Positions 23,122-33,497 are shown, counted from the first letter of the stretch. The stretch is DNA of 46,064 nt from Prevotella sp. UBA4376 (GCA_002391185.1 DGRY01000072.1:412-46475), one strand, 5' to 3'. Numbers and translations are program-made. The notes: a model not told the origin generated them from the sequence alone.

Positions 23122-25644
23122 TTATTTTTTCAAACTTCGGGCTGCCACCTTATCAGCAAACACCTTCATCCAGTATCCGCCAATAACCGAACGAGCCTTG
23201 AAACCAGTCTGAAGACCTGTCTTTGTGTCGCTCCAGTCGCTGATAGGCACTCGCGACTGTGTTTCGTTGATATATCTATATACTGGTTCCATGAACTTAT
23301 TGAATGTCTTCTTGTCCTTAGCCATTGCAGCTGTCCACATAATCCAGTCGCTCTTGGTATAGTCCTTACGGCAGTCGAGAGGCAAACCATATTTGTTCTG
23401 CAACTTCAGATACGACTTCATCTCGCGCTCCATAGTGCCCTTAGGGAACACAGCGGTGTTCCACAACTTGTCCCACACCATATTATACTTCTGACTCCAT
23501 GTGTTCTCGCGATCGAAAGCCAACTTATAGTGGTTGCCTTCGCGGGCAGACTTCTCCCAGATGGCACCCATCTCTTTTGCTTTCGTCATATACTTGTCGG
23601 CAGTGGCAATATCTCCTCTCATGCGAGCCATCTCGGCATATCCAGCCACACCCATGATAGCCTTTACAGAAAGGTTGGCATTGTGTGCCCAATGACCAGC
23701 GAAGTCGTCGGTACAAAGCTGGTTTGATGGATCTTGTCCCTTTTCAACAAGATAATCAGTCCAAGTGGTTATGATGTCCCAATACTTATTAACATACTCG
23801 GTGTTACCATCAATCTTTGAAATCATAGCAGCAAGAGTTATCATGTTTCCTGCCTCTTCGATAGGCATATCGCCTCCATAAACCTGTCCGTTGGCTATAG
23901 GATAAGTGCCAAGGTCGTGTGCTGCGAAAGGCTTGGTCCATCTGCCAGAACGAGAATACTCAAAAATGCTTGTCATCATGCCCTTCTCCAGTTCTGGATT
24001 ATATACAAGGAAAAGTGGAGCCGAAGGGTATGTAAGGTCAACGGTATTAACACAACCATTTGAGTTATTCTCCTTTGAGAAGAACATAAGGTTGCCTTGG
24101 TTATCCTTGAAGATTTTGTGAGCGGCGATTACCTGACGATAAGAAGCCGACAGCATTTCGGCATAGTGCACGTTGCCAGCCTTTAAACCATCGTCATAAA
24201 TAGTCTTATCCATCTCTCTACAACGGTTCATGATGCTTTCATAGTTATCCTTAAGTTTTTCAAAAGCATCGAAGATTGTTACCTTACCTTCGTGAGCCCA
24301 ATAAGCCTTGTAGCGATTATACATATACTCTATGTCCTGAACCTCATCGTAGCCTATAAGCTCGAACGAAGCCTTGGGAGCTGTTACCAGTCCAAAATCG
24401 TGAACATAGGCAAGTGTTGGAGTTGTTGACGACTTGTATGAACGAATCATTGTCTTGCTCTTAGGCAACTTACCTGTAATAACAAAGCTATTTTTCACCT
24501 TGTTGTAATCGTCGAGACAAACATCACCGTTGATATTAGGCAAATAGAGATATCCCCAGTTGATGCCTATGAGGTCGCCCTTTTGGGCAAGGATAGGCTG
24601 GTCTATGGTGCCAGTTTTCAGATAAGTAATTCCGTTGTTCTGAACGAGTGACGATTCTGTTGGTTCGCTGCTTCGATTGGTAGCTATCATTGGCGAAGCC
24701 TGCAGGAAGAACTTCACATCGTGCGCCTTTCCATCGGTTGACTTCACCTGATATGAGATGTAGTTTACCGGTGTAGAGAGCAAATCAAGGTCAGTAATAA
24801 TCATTGGAGCGGTGAACACCACCTTAAGTTCTATTGGTCCACACTCAAAAGTGTAATATGATGATGTTGCCATCACATCAACAGCAGTTTGTTTGGCTGT
24901 GAGAATATTGTCATTGACAGTTGTCTTGTCACGATAGAGTCCGAAATCGGCAAGAGCACCACCGAAATTATTGTGAACATGCATGGCAATAACGTTTTTA
25001 CCCACATGCAACTGTTGACGCAAAGAGCCTGTAATGTGTATTGACTCATTATGCACGGCATCCATACGACCAGTTGCTGCTAACACTCCATTCACCCATA
25101 CATCGCAGGAATCATCGTGCGAGAACATGAGATAGAGGTTTTCTTTCAGATCGTCCTCGGTAATGTTGACGATACGACGGATATAGATGTCGCTATGCTC
25201 TGCAGTCCAACTGGTGTGCACTCCGTCACCATCGTTACCAAAAGCACCCTGTCCGTGTTTCCAGCTCTTGGCACTAAACAGTTCTTTCTGCCATCCCTTT
25301 TCAGCATCACCTATCAGGTAGTCGGCTTCCCAATCGCCCTCAACAGCCATAGGCGCAATAGGCTCAAGAATTTTGTGCTCCTTTGCACCCATGAAGCGAT
25401 ATGTTGTACCATCAACGCGCAACAAACCCTCCAAAGTTTTTTCTGCATCGGTCCATAAACGAGTGCTACCATCGGTTAGATTGTCGAATGGTGACCATAT
25501 AGAGAAATAAGGATCGTTAACCACTAAAGGAACAGCAGGAAGTCGCAGTTCTGTGGTTTTATATGGTGTAAACAATGAAGCAGACTGTGCCGAAACTGCC
25601 AATGCAGTTACGAGCATAATCGCCCATATTGCTAATCTTTTCAT
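23122..25644 (-). CDS. Exported DUF4965/DUF1793 glutaminase A-like protein
   Basis: An 840-aa secreted protein from MKRLAIWAIMLVTALAVSAQ; the frame is open 16 codons further up, but this start gives a proper signal peptide. The order resembles GtaA-type proteins: an N-terminal DUF4964-like segment (PAVPLVVNDPYFSIWSP), a galactose-binding-like module (about 130-250, DSCDVWVNGVLAATG), DUF5127, DUF4965 (ASYRQVIAAHKIFKDNQG), and DUF1793 (NLSVKAIMGVAGYAEMARM). Fungal members are glutaminases, but bacterial ones recur in PULs and may act on glycans or glycopeptides, so the catalytic role is uncertain. It is followed closely by GH92 and has a possible own -7 box at 25690. Confidence 0.85.
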   Translation of the reverse strand: MKRLAIWAIMLVTALAVSAQSASLFTPYKTTELRLPAVPLVVNDPYFSIWSPFDNLTDGSTRLWTDAEKTLEGLLRVDGTTYRFMGAKEHKILEPIAPMAVEGDWEADYLIGDAEKGWQKELFSAKSWKHGQGAFGNDGDGVHTSWTAEHSDIYIRRIVNITEDDLKENLYLMFSHDDSCDVWVNGVLAATGRMDAVHNESIHITGSLRQQLHVGKNVIAMHVHNNFGGALADFGLYRDKTTVNDNILTAKQTAVDVMATSSYYTFECGPIELKVVFTAPMIITDLDLLSTPVNYISYQVKSTDGKAHDVKFFLQASPMIATNRSSEPTESSLVQNNGITYLKTGTIDQPILAQKGDLIGINWGYLYLPNINGDVCLDDYNKVKNSFVITGKLPKSKTMIRSYKSSTTPTLAYVHDFGLVTAPKASFELIGYDEVQDIEYMYNRYKAYWAHEGKVTIFDAFEKLKDNYESIMNRCREMDKTIYDDGLKAGNVHYAEMLSASYRQVIAAHKIFKDNQGNLMFFSKENNSNGCVNTVDLTYPSAPLFLVYNPELEKGMMTSIFEYSRSGRWTKPFAAHDLGTYPIANGQVYGGDMPIEEAGNMITLAAMISKIDGNTEYVNKYWDIITTWTDYLVEKGQDPSNQLCTDDFAGHWAHNANLSVKAIMGVAGYAEMARMRGDIATADKYMTKAKEMGAIWEKSAREGNHYKLAFDRENTWSQKYNMVWDKLWNTAVFPKGTMEREMKSYLKLQNKYGLPLDCRKDYTKSDWIMWTAAMAKDKKTFNKFMEPVYRYINETQSRVPISDWSDTKTGLQTGFKARSVIGGYWMKVFADKVAARSLKK

Positions 25645-25689
25645 CGTGTTTGAATAGGTGTTATTAGTTGATAAATTAGAATACATGTG

Positions 25690-25697
25690 CAAATATA
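25690..25697 (-). promoter_or_regulatory. Possible internal promoter of the GtaA-like and GH92 genes
   Basis: TATATTTG on the minus strand, 45 bp upstream of the GtaA-like start at 25644, within the 174-bp gap after the DUF3823 gene. It would allow the two enzyme genes to be transcribed apart from susCD. Confidence 0.4.
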
Positions 25698-25760
25698 GTA
25701 ATTTTTACTGAACTTTGAAAAGTTCATAAGTTAAAAGAGTTTGAGAGTCTATTACTTCAT

Positions 25761-25803
25761 GAGTTTGTGAGTTTTAGAGTTAAAATCAAAAACTCACAAA
25801 CTT
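25761..25803 (-). other. Intercistronic hairpin in the PUL operon
   Basis: GAGTTTGTGAGTTTT (25761-25775) pairs with AAAACTCACAAACTT (25789-25803), giving a roughly 14-bp stem between DUF3823 and the GtaA-like gene. No U-run follows on the minus strand, so it may stabilise the upstream mRNA or reduce read-through into the enzyme genes. Confidence 0.5.
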
Positions 25804-25818
25804 AAAAACAAAAACAAC

Positions 25819-26634
25819 TTATGGTATAATCACTTCCATTGGTTTACTGTAGTTCCAACGACGGGTACCGCTACCCACTGGTGTGTCGTAGTTTATACGA
25901 GCTGCCGCTCTTACAAACACATGACGACCAGAAGGAATGGCTACGCCCTTGGTTGACTTGATAACCACTGGTGTTCCCAACAGTTCTTCAAAAGTGTCGC
26001 CAGCATATTCAATGCTGCTCGACCAGCGCTCATCGCGTGCTCTGTAGCCTACACTCGATGAATAGCTTATGAACAACTGAATATCGGTAATATTGGGATA
26101 GCTCTCGTCATAGTTTCCCATGGGCTGAACAAGTTCCCTGAATTCCTCACGCGACACACCACGAGTTACCTTCACCTTTGCTGTTATCTGACCATTGGAA
26201 ACCGTTGGATAACCCACAAATTCCACCTTTAGAAATGGTTTCACCTTGAAGATACACTCTGTGCTACCTTCCACCTTCACCGTTTGCGAACCATCGATGA
26301 TAGGAGTACCCTCTTCGTTCTCTCTTACAATAGGAACGAAAGGTCCGTCAACCCTAACATTATAATATCCCTTGAATATCTTTGTGTTCTGGAACGAACC
26401 ATTGGGCATACAATAAAAATCGGGATTATGCTCAGCATTATCACTATAGTCGAGCTGTGTCATGCGCACCCTGATTCCTTCACTACCCTGATCGGTAAGA
26501 ACAGAATCACCTGTAGCTGCATCAACAACAGCACCATGAATGGTTTCTGATGGTTCCTGGTAGTTATCTATTTCAAAAACTTCACAGGAAGTTAACGTTA
26601 TAGCCGTCAACAAAAACAACAATATTTTTTTCAT
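25819..26634 (-). CDS. DUF3823-family surface lipoprotein of the PUL
   Basis: A 271-aa lipoprotein: signal MKKILLFLLTAITLTSC with lipobox Cys17 followed by EVFEIDNYQ. The N-terminal part (SETIHGAVVDAATGDSVLTD and RVRMTQLDYSDNAEHNPDFY) and the C-terminal beta-rich part (VRAAARINYDTP) match the DUF3823 architecture found next to SusD in many PULs, where such proteins act as accessory glycan-binding lipoproteins. It lies 131 bp after susD with a hairpin repeat in the gap. Confidence 0.85.
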   Translation of the reverse strand: MKKILLFLLTAITLTSCEVFEIDNYQEPSETIHGAVVDAATGDSVLTDQGSEGIRVRMTQLDYSDNAEHNPDFYCMPNGSFQNTKIFKGYYNVRVDGPFVPIVRENEEGTPIIDGSQTVKVEGSTECIFKVKPFLKVEFVGYPTVSNGQITAKVKVTRGVSREEFRELVQPMGNYDESYPNITDIQLFISYSSSVGYRARDERWSSSIEYAGDTFEELLGTPVVIKSTKGVAIPSGRHVFVRAAARINYDTPVGSGTRRWNYSKPMEVIIP

Positions 26635-26707
26635 ATTCTCTTAATTTATCTGCCTCAAACCATAATGTAGATTTATCGGCTTCATTACATTGCTTTTGAT
26701 TGAAACA

Positions 26708-26760
26708 TAATTCTTAATTGAATAATTCTTCATCGCCCACAGGGCGACTAATTCATAATT
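26708..26760. repeat. AT-rich AATTA repeat with TCGC hairpin, copy 3
   Basis: ATAATTCTTCATCGCCCACA continues GGGCGACTAATT. The stem TCGCCC/GGGCGA (26733-26747) differs from copies 1 and 2 (CGCAC/GTGCG) but pairing is preserved. It sits inside the PUL operon, between susD and the DUF3823 gene. Confidence 0.65.
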
Positions 26761-26765
26761 CCACA

Positions 26766-28832
26766 TTAACGATTTGGTTGCTGATCAATTACATCACTCT
26801 TCACAACCTCATTGCCTGGGATTGCCCAGTAATAATCAAGAACATTATATTCGAATGTTTTCTGACTGATGAACTGGAAGTGAATGTCGTAAAACCATTT
26901 CTTATCCTTAGTGGAATAGAATGGATACAAACCGCGGAAACGATACTGATTATTGTTACTATAGGTTGTCTTGTCGCGTTCCTCGCCCCAGAAGCCTTCA
27001 CGACCATCATAGTGTTGCACACGCCAACGACGAAGATCCCATTTGGTCTTGCCCTCGAAAGCAAACTCTTTACGGCGTTCGCGGCGAACTATATTGCGTC
27101 CCACATTAGTATTATCAAGTGTGTTGGCAAGTAATGTTGCACCAGCACGCTCACGCACCTTATTAACAGCCTCGGTTGCTTGCTGCAAAAGGTTGTCACC
27201 ATCAGGCGAAGCCACACCAGCAATAGACAGTTCTATAGCAGCCTCAGCCATATTAAGCAACACCTCGGCATAACGCATAAGGACAAAATGCTGATCGCAT
27301 TTACCTTCACCTATCTCGGCAGAAGGATCAGGATTCAAGTATTTACGCACAAGGAGTCCTGTTAAAGAGCCTTCGCCATTGGCATAGAAAGGCCCATTGG
27401 CACCTGAAGCATTCATGGTTGTGCCGTCCTCGAGAGGTACTTGCTCCTGACTACTATTAGGATTTGGACTCAGGTAAAGCATCTTCGGCTTCTTTGTGTA
27501 GGCATCGAGTTGCTGGTAGGTTTTGTCGGATGTTGCGTAAGAATAGTCTGAAAACAAAGGGCTTATAGGAGTTGATCCAACATAGGTTCCCGTGCGCAAT
27601 TCCTGATTGCGATCTTTAAAATAGTCACCAGGATAAATTATGTTTGCACGAAGTCGTGGTTCCACATTTTTGAATATATCCATAGGATTATCATACATGA
27701 TATAGTGACCGGTTGCATTGCTATTGCCATCTGTAACACGAATAGAACCATCGGCATAACGTTCAAAACCATCGAAGAGCTCACAGAAATCTTCTGTTGG
27801 ACACATACCACTCGATAGTGGCTTGTGGTACACAAATGGCGAGTTATAAGCATCATATCCGTGAGCTGTGGTTGGATAACTATACTCTCTAACATCAATG
27901 TTCTCAGGACTATCGGTATCGAAGAACATATCAACCATGTTCTGATACTGAGCATTTTTATCGGTTGCCGACCATTTTTTTGTGTAGAGCGAATACTTGC
28001 CACTGGTGATTATCTCTTTGGCTGCCTTATAAGCTTCTGTGAAATACTTTTTAGAAGCTGCCTCCCAACGGTCAGCAGCAAATCCCATCACACGGACACC
28101 AGTCTTCTGACCAGTACCTGTAAGATGTCCATTGACGGTTTGATTATATTTTGCCACCGATCCAGCATAGAGCATAGCCTCTGATTTCCAAGCCAATGCC
28201 TTGTACTTGTTACTGAAACCAGTCTTTGGACTTGTTGGTTGCAATAGTTCGATAGCCCTGTCATAATCAGCGAGTATCTGATCCCAGGTTTCTTCCTCTG
28301 AAGCACGTGGCACTTCAAGGTTGGCTGCGTCATCAGGATACTGTATAACCTTTGTCACCAATGGCACACCGCCAAAACGCTTAGCCATAGCCGTGAACAC
28401 CATTGCACGCACATAATAAGCCTCTCCAAGATAATGGTTGTATATTGCTTCGGGGTATCGACCACGGTATTTAGGAAGATTTTCCAGCAGGAAATTAGCA
28501 TCACGCAATTCGGTGAAAGCCATCCCCCAATAGGGAGTGTCTTCACCGGTGAAGGCTCTGCAGATACCGTCACGATCAAGACATTCACCTGTACCTTCTA
28601 TTCCTATGCTCACCAGCCAACCATTGAAGTTGAATCCCCACTGTCCCTGATATTTAAAGTCTTCATAAGGCATGTAGCTATACAGACGAGCCATATAGAT
28701 TTCCATTCCCGACTCATCAGAAAGCAGCTGGTCGGATGTTATTACGTTCTTTGGTGCGACATCCATATCCACACAGGATGTTGTGAGTAGCAATGACGCA
28801 GCCAATGTCATCATTATTTTTTTCATGTTCAA
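26766..28832 (-). CDS. SusD/RagB-family glycan-binding lipoprotein
   Basis: A 688-aa outer-surface lipoprotein that forms the lid of the SusCD importer and captures oligosaccharides. The signal has lipobox Cys20 (LLLTTSC). The SusD-like N-terminal (VITSDQLLSDESGMEIYMARLYSYM) and RagB C-terminal parts (VLLNMAEAAIELS, VRERAGATLLAN, RRERRKEFAFEGKTKWDLRRW) are intact. It is downstream of susC by 38 bp. Size is at the large end for the family. The cargo is inferred from the mannosidases in the operon to be alpha-mannan-type oligosaccharide. Confidence 0.96.
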   Translation of the reverse strand: MNMKKIMMTLAASLLLTTSCVDMDVAPKNVITSDQLLSDESGMEIYMARLYSYMPYEDFKYQGQWGFNFNGWLVSIGIEGTGECLDRDGICRAFTGEDTPYWGMAFTELRDANFLLENLPKYRGRYPEAIYNHYLGEAYYVRAMVFTAMAKRFGGVPLVTKVIQYPDDAANLEVPRASEEETWDQILADYDRAIELLQPTSPKTGFSNKYKALAWKSEAMLYAGSVAKYNQTVNGHLTGTGQKTGVRVMGFAADRWEAASKKYFTEAYKAAKEIITSGKYSLYTKKWSATDKNAQYQNMVDMFFDTDSPENIDVREYSYPTTAHGYDAYNSPFVYHKPLSSGMCPTEDFCELFDGFERYADGSIRVTDGNSNATGHYIMYDNPMDIFKNVEPRLRANIIYPGDYFKDRNQELRTGTYVGSTPISPLFSDYSYATSDKTYQQLDAYTKKPKMLYLSPNPNSSQEQVPLEDGTTMNASGANGPFYANGEGSLTGLLVRKYLNPDPSAEIGEGKCDQHFVLMRYAEVLLNMAEAAIELSIAGVASPDGDNLLQQATEAVNKVRERAGATLLANTLDNTNVGRNIVRRERRKEFAFEGKTKWDLRRWRVQHYDGREGFWGEERDKTTYSNNNQYRFRGLYPFYSTKDKKWFYDIHFQFISQKTFEYNVLDYYWAIPGNEVVKSDVIDQQPNR

Positions 28833-28870
28833 CGTTTTTTATCTTCTTTCATCTTCTAAAGAATTACCTA

Positions 28871-31800
28871 CTAAAATGAAACCTGCAAACCAAAGGTAAA
28901 TGTACGGTTCAAAGGATATAGACGACCGAGGTCATCGCTTGGATGCTCTGGATCAACAAACTTGACACCTGTGAATGTAAGCAGATTATAAGCATTAGCA
29001 TAAACTCGTATATTAAGAGTTGGTACAACGGCTAACTTAGGAACTGTATAACCAATCTCTACCTGCTTCAATCTAATGTAATCGGTACTAACACGATTGA
29101 ATGTTGAGTTTCCCTTTGGATAATGACCGGTATAAGCATAGTAGCCCGAAACCCATTCTGTAGCAGGATCGTAAGGATCGGCTGTTGGAGATACAGGATG
29201 CCAGCGATCCCAATATTGCTCCAAAGCACCACCACCATTAGAGCCCCAGATGGAATAAAGTGGCTCTTCGTATGACATAGAGCCCATTGCCGAGCCTTGC
29301 CACAACATACTAAAATCGAAGTTCTTCCAAGTTACATCAAAGCTTAAACTATAGTTAAACCAAGGAGTTTGATCGTAAGCATATGGATGCTGATCCTGAT
29401 CGTTTATTTCACCATCGCCATTCCAATCCTCATATCTATAATCGCCTGGCAACACATCTCTCTCATGATAAACATTGTCGTTCCAAATTTCATCCCAATT
29501 GTTGTAACGACCATTGCCTGTGAAGCCAAACTGTACTCCTTGATAGCGGTTGTTTAGATTGTCGCTGCGCCACTGATCGTAGGCATTAGCATATGGACCA
29601 TTCTGAATAGCTGTGAGATATTTCTGACGAGTAACGGTAGCCATAGCCTTAACATTGTATGACAAGTCGCGACCAATCCTGTTATGATGACGTATTTCCA
29701 ATTCTAAGCCAAAGTTACGACTGCTGTTGGCATTCTCACGTGGAGGATTTGCACCGATAACTGTTGGAAACACCGAACGGCGATATTCATACAGGCCAGT
29801 CATTTTGCGACTGAAATAATCAAATGAAAAACCGAAAAGTCCGTTCCAAGCCTCGAAATCAACACCAAGGTCAAGAGATTGTGCCTTGAACCATGAGATG
29901 CCGATATTGGCAATTGCCATAGGTGTTGCAGCATATACGAACTCATTACCAAAGATATATCCAGGCGCATAACCATTGTAATAGCCCGAATCAGCATTAC
30001 CACCAGTAGAAGGATATGTGTAGCCTGTTACCCAGTCGTAGTTGGCCCCAGAATCATCACCCATCTCTCCCCAGCTGGCACGCAATTTCAGCTGATCAAT
30101 GCTCTTAAGAAAAGAATTCTTAAACCATGGTTCTTCAGATACTACCCATCCTGCCGACACAGAAGGGAAAAATCCCCAACGATGTCCATCGGCAAACTTA
30201 GAACTTCCATCATAACGGAACTGTGCTTCGAGCAGATAACGACTGGCATAATTGTAGTTAACACGACCGATAAAGGCATTCTGGTTTACTGCATATACAG
30301 AACCAGGATAACTATTGCCAATCTGCGCTTCTTCAACACCATTAAATAGATAAGGTGAACTGAAAGCCAAATTACGCTTTGCATAGAAATTATCACCTGT
30401 GCGTCGTTGCGTTTCCATACCCACTACTGCAGAAACATTATGCTTATCGAAATCACGATTATAGCTTAGAGTAAACTGATTCAAGAACTGCTGATTCTCA
30501 AAGTGTTCACGTGTAAGCTGACTTGGTGAACTTGGAGAATAAACCTTTTGAATATAGGTTTGCGTCTGTGGGTCATAAGCATACTGATAGTATTCCTTAC
30601 GGAACAGAGTGTTGTTATTCTGATGAATATCGTAACTGAGCATAGCCTTTGCCTTCAGACCTTTCAACACATTAGCGATAGTACCAAAGTCATATTCCAA
30701 TGTTGCTGAGGTGAGTAGCTGACGTTTCTTATATATTCTGTAACCAGAGATATCAGATGTCATCTTGGCTACTGTATTCTCCTCAAGATCCAATCCATCA
30801 TAGTTAAGCATAGTTCCTTCCTCATCGGCAAAAGCAGGAAAGAGAACTCCTTGACGCCAGTAGTTGCGAATAATATCGGTTGAAGAACACCAAGGATTGT
30901 TCTGACGGTCGGTCATACCGTTGATGTTAAGAGACAGTTTCAATCCCTTTACAATCTCGGCAGAAATGTTTGAATTAAGATTATACTTACTATAATTAAG
31001 GTCGCCTGACTTAAAGAAACCTTCTTGATATAAGTATCCGAAGCTGATGAAATACTGCACCTTATCAGAACCTCCTGATACTGTGATGTTATGATTATGC
31101 TCGGGCGATGACTTTGCAAATATCAAGTCGTTCCAGTTGGTTTCACGACGACTACCGTTACGAAACGATTCATAAAACTCATCTGTATAAACAGGCGCAC
31201 CACCATTAACCTTGTTCATAGCCTGCTCGTTATACAAGTCCATGGTTTTGTAAGCATCCAACAGCATAGGCATACTCTTTGGCTTCTGAATGGTGAACGA
31301 ACTGCTATACTGTACCTTAGTGCGTCCTACATCGCCCTTTTTCGTTGTCACAAGTACAACACCATTGGCTGAACGCAAACCATAGATAGAGGCAGAAGCA
31401 TCCTTCAATACCGAGATGTCCTGAATATCGTTGGCATTCATACGCTGGAAGTCTGCCATATCACGAGGCACACCATCGATAATCACCAATGGCGAGCCCA
31501 TACCTCGAATATCAAAGTTATTGTTATAAGAACCTGGTTCTGAACTCTTCTGCCATACACGAACACCAGCAACACGACCAGTGAGCATATTCTGAGGATT
31601 CTCGTTCTTGGTTCTTATCATCTCATCACCCTTTACGGCAGCCACAGAACCTGTTACTGAACCACGTTTCTGAGTGCCATAACCAACAACAACAATATCT
31701 TGTAACTGGTTAACATCATCCTGCAAGGTGATATTAATTTCCTTGCGCCCTGCAATATTCTGTGCAAAAGGTTTCATGCCCACATAGTTCACAAGCAGTT

Positions 31801-32011
31801 TTCCATTTGTGGGTGCCAGTATGGTATATTTTCCTTCTATATCTGTAACCGTCATATTCTTTGTTCCATCAACAGAAACAGTTGCACCAATGACGGGTTC
31901 AGCATTCTGATCAATCACAACTCCCTTGACGGTGATGTTCTGCGCCTGAAGGCACAGAGACATCATCGCGAGCATGACAGTCAGAATAGTTGATTTAATT
32001 CTTATATTCAT
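28871..32011 (-). CDS. SusC/RagA-family TonB-dependent outer-membrane transporter
   Basis: A 1046-aa transporter. The signal peptide MNIRIKSTILTVMLAMMSLC ends at LQAQ. It has an N-terminal carboxypeptidase-regulatory-like domain (ITVKGVVIDQNAEPVIGATV, about 25-100), a TonB-box region (LQDIVVVGYGTQKRGSVTGSV), a plug (MLTGRVAGVRV, GLRSANGVVLVTTKKG) and a 22-strand barrel ending in FTFGLQVSF. No STN domain is present, so no direct link to an anti-sigma factor is expected, which fits the different regulator upstream. It forms the importer with the SusD product. Confidence 0.97.
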   Translation of the reverse strand: MNIRIKSTILTVMLAMMSLCLQAQNITVKGVVIDQNAEPVIGATVSVDGTKNMTVTDIEGKYTILAPTNGKLLVNYVGMKPFAQNIAGRKEINITLQDDVNQLQDIVVVGYGTQKRGSVTGSVAAVKGDEMIRTKNENPQNMLTGRVAGVRVWQKSSEPGSYNNNFDIRGMGSPLVIIDGVPRDMADFQRMNANDIQDISVLKDASASIYGLRSANGVVLVTTKKGDVGRTKVQYSSSFTIQKPKSMPMLLDAYKTMDLYNEQAMNKVNGGAPVYTDEFYESFRNGSRRETNWNDLIFAKSSPEHNHNITVSGGSDKVQYFISFGYLYQEGFFKSGDLNYSKYNLNSNISAEIVKGLKLSLNINGMTDRQNNPWCSSTDIIRNYWRQGVLFPAFADEEGTMLNYDGLDLEENTVAKMTSDISGYRIYKKRQLLTSATLEYDFGTIANVLKGLKAKAMLSYDIHQNNNTLFRKEYYQYAYDPQTQTYIQKVYSPSSPSQLTREHFENQQFLNQFTLSYNRDFDKHNVSAVVGMETQRRTGDNFYAKRNLAFSSPYLFNGVEEAQIGNSYPGSVYAVNQNAFIGRVNYNYASRYLLEAQFRYDGSSKFADGHRWGFFPSVSAGWVVSEEPWFKNSFLKSIDQLKLRASWGEMGDDSGANYDWVTGYTYPSTGGNADSGYYNGYAPGYIFGNEFVYAATPMAIANIGISWFKAQSLDLGVDFEAWNGLFGFSFDYFSRKMTGLYEYRRSVFPTVIGANPPRENANSSRNFGLELEIRHHNRIGRDLSYNVKAMATVTRQKYLTAIQNGPYANAYDQWRSDNLNNRYQGVQFGFTGNGRYNNWDEIWNDNVYHERDVLPGDYRYEDWNGDGEINDQDQHPYAYDQTPWFNYSLSFDVTWKNFDFSMLWQGSAMGSMSYEEPLYSIWGSNGGGALEQYWDRWHPVSPTADPYDPATEWVSGYYAYTGHYPKGNSTFNRVSTDYIRLKQVEIGYTVPKLAVVPTLNIRVYANAYNLLTFTGVKFVDPEHPSDDLGRLYPLNRTFTFGLQVSF

Positions 32012-32029
32012 GATACTTGGTCGTTAGTA

Positions 32030-33496
32030 TTATTGTTCTTCATTTACCTTATACTGATAGTTTGCCAAAGCAGCATATTCGGCTGCGTAGGCAAAAGCAG
32101 AGAGACTCTCTACCTTATTATTGGCTGGAGTCCAGCTCCATCCCACAAGCAGGTTATTAGGTAGCATGCCATTCTTTAGATAGTTCGCCCAACCATAATC
32201 CAAATTATTCTGGAATGTAGCAAGTGCCTCTTTTGTACCATTATACACAGGATAAGCCTCTACATAACCACGCATCAACACATTAGTGAACCAAATATTG
32301 AATCCATCAAATGGATAACTGTAGAAACCTTCCTTGGCAGCATCTTTCTTGGCAAACTCTCTAAAAGAAGCAGCTATTAGCTCTTTCAGATCATCCATAT
32401 ATTCGGCAACACGTGTGGTGCGGTATAACTCTGCGCCACCCGAAACCATAGTACCACTATTATAGGTAAATGCTGTTCCAGAAGGACTTGTCAAAGCCAA
32501 TCCTTTACGGTAGCGGGTACCACCAACGGTTTCATACTGTACATTGCCTGCCGAAGCGCCAATAAGATCCCAATAAACACCATTGCTTTTCTTTAGATGT
32601 TTCTTCTGCCATGCATATATTTTCTTAGCAAAGCTTAAATAGTATTCGCTCTTGGGCTGCATAACCTCATAACGATTGCCATTAAGATCTATCTTCTTGT
32701 AGGTAATCTTGTCGGATTTTCCACGATATATTTCATAAAGCCATACCAAAGGGGTTATCATAGGACCATTGCTGCATGCATGCTTAGTTACATAGCCTGG
32801 TCCCCAGGTGATACCACCCACTTCACCGCCATTAGCATCAGGATTACAGTCCCAGCCGTCAAGCACATAAGCAGCAAGATATTCGGCTTGTTCAAGATAC
32901 TTGCTATTACCCGTGATTCGATACGAGTGTACCAACTCTCTCACAAGCCACTCCTGATCATCGTACACGTTCATAATGCCCTCAACTTCGGCAACTTCTT
33001 TATCACTACCACGATTCACACCATACACGCGCCATGTATTAGTGCCTGTATATGAGGTTAAAGTGAATGTTCCCGCATAATAATCAAGTCCATCATAAAG
33101 CTTTGCAAGCAACTGTTCATAACGACTATAGTTTTTTTCATAAAGTTCAGGCACAAGCTTTCGCATATCCTTTAAAGACTGCATCACTGAATTGACAGCC
33201 TCAATGGCACTGGTGTACATCCATACACTACCTATCTCGCTTTCATTTTTCTGAGTTACAGGATTGTAGTAGCGCAGCATTGTCATATTACTACCTGTAA
33301 AATAACGAGCCACAGCAGTATCAGTCAAAGCGATTGCCCGCTCCAGATTGAGTGCAGAAAGTTCTGCACCCTTCTGGATTGGAAGATTATTTGTGTTAGG
33401 GTTATATGGAATGTGATTCATTTCTACCTTTGAACAGCTGGAAAAAACCACCATACTGCTAAAGCAGGCTACTATAGTAAAAAATATTTTCTTCAT
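32030..33496 (-). CDS. GH76-family alpha-1,6-mannanase-like surface lipoprotein
   Basis: A 488-aa lipoprotein (lipobox Cys21, VVFSSC) with an alpha/alpha-barrel of GH76 type. The catalytic Asp pair is in NVYDDQEWLVRELV (about 180). Other GH76 landmarks are GGITWGPGYVTKHACSNGPM and YNSGTMVSGGAELYRTT, whose family counterparts read TKxAISNGPF and YNQGxxIGALxELYxAT. GH76 enzymes cut alpha-1,6-mannan backbones, as in yeast mannan, so a surface endo-mannanase is the likely role. It is 1 bp after the preceding gene and 18 bp before susC, so it is firmly part of the operon. Confidence 0.88.
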   Translation of the reverse strand: MKKIFFTIVACFSSMVVFSSCSKVEMNHIPYNPNTNNLPIQKGAELSALNLERAIALTDTAVARYFTGSNMTMLRYYNPVTQKNESEIGSVWMYTSAIEAVNSVMQSLKDMRKLVPELYEKNYSRYEQLLAKLYDGLDYYAGTFTLTSYTGTNTWRVYGVNRGSDKEVAEVEGIMNVYDDQEWLVRELVHSYRITGNSKYLEQAEYLAAYVLDGWDCNPDANGGEVGGITWGPGYVTKHACSNGPMITPLVWLYEIYRGKSDKITYKKIDLNGNRYEVMQPKSEYYLSFAKKIYAWQKKHLKKSNGVYWDLIGASAGNVQYETVGGTRYRKGLALTSPSGTAFTYNSGTMVSGGAELYRTTRVAEYMDDLKELIAASFREFAKKDAAKEGFYSYPFDGFNIWFTNVLMRGYVEAYPVYNGTKEALATFQNNLDYGWANYLKNGMLPNNLLVGWSWTPANNKVESLSAFAYAAEYAALANYQYKVNEEQ

Positions 33497-33497
33497 A

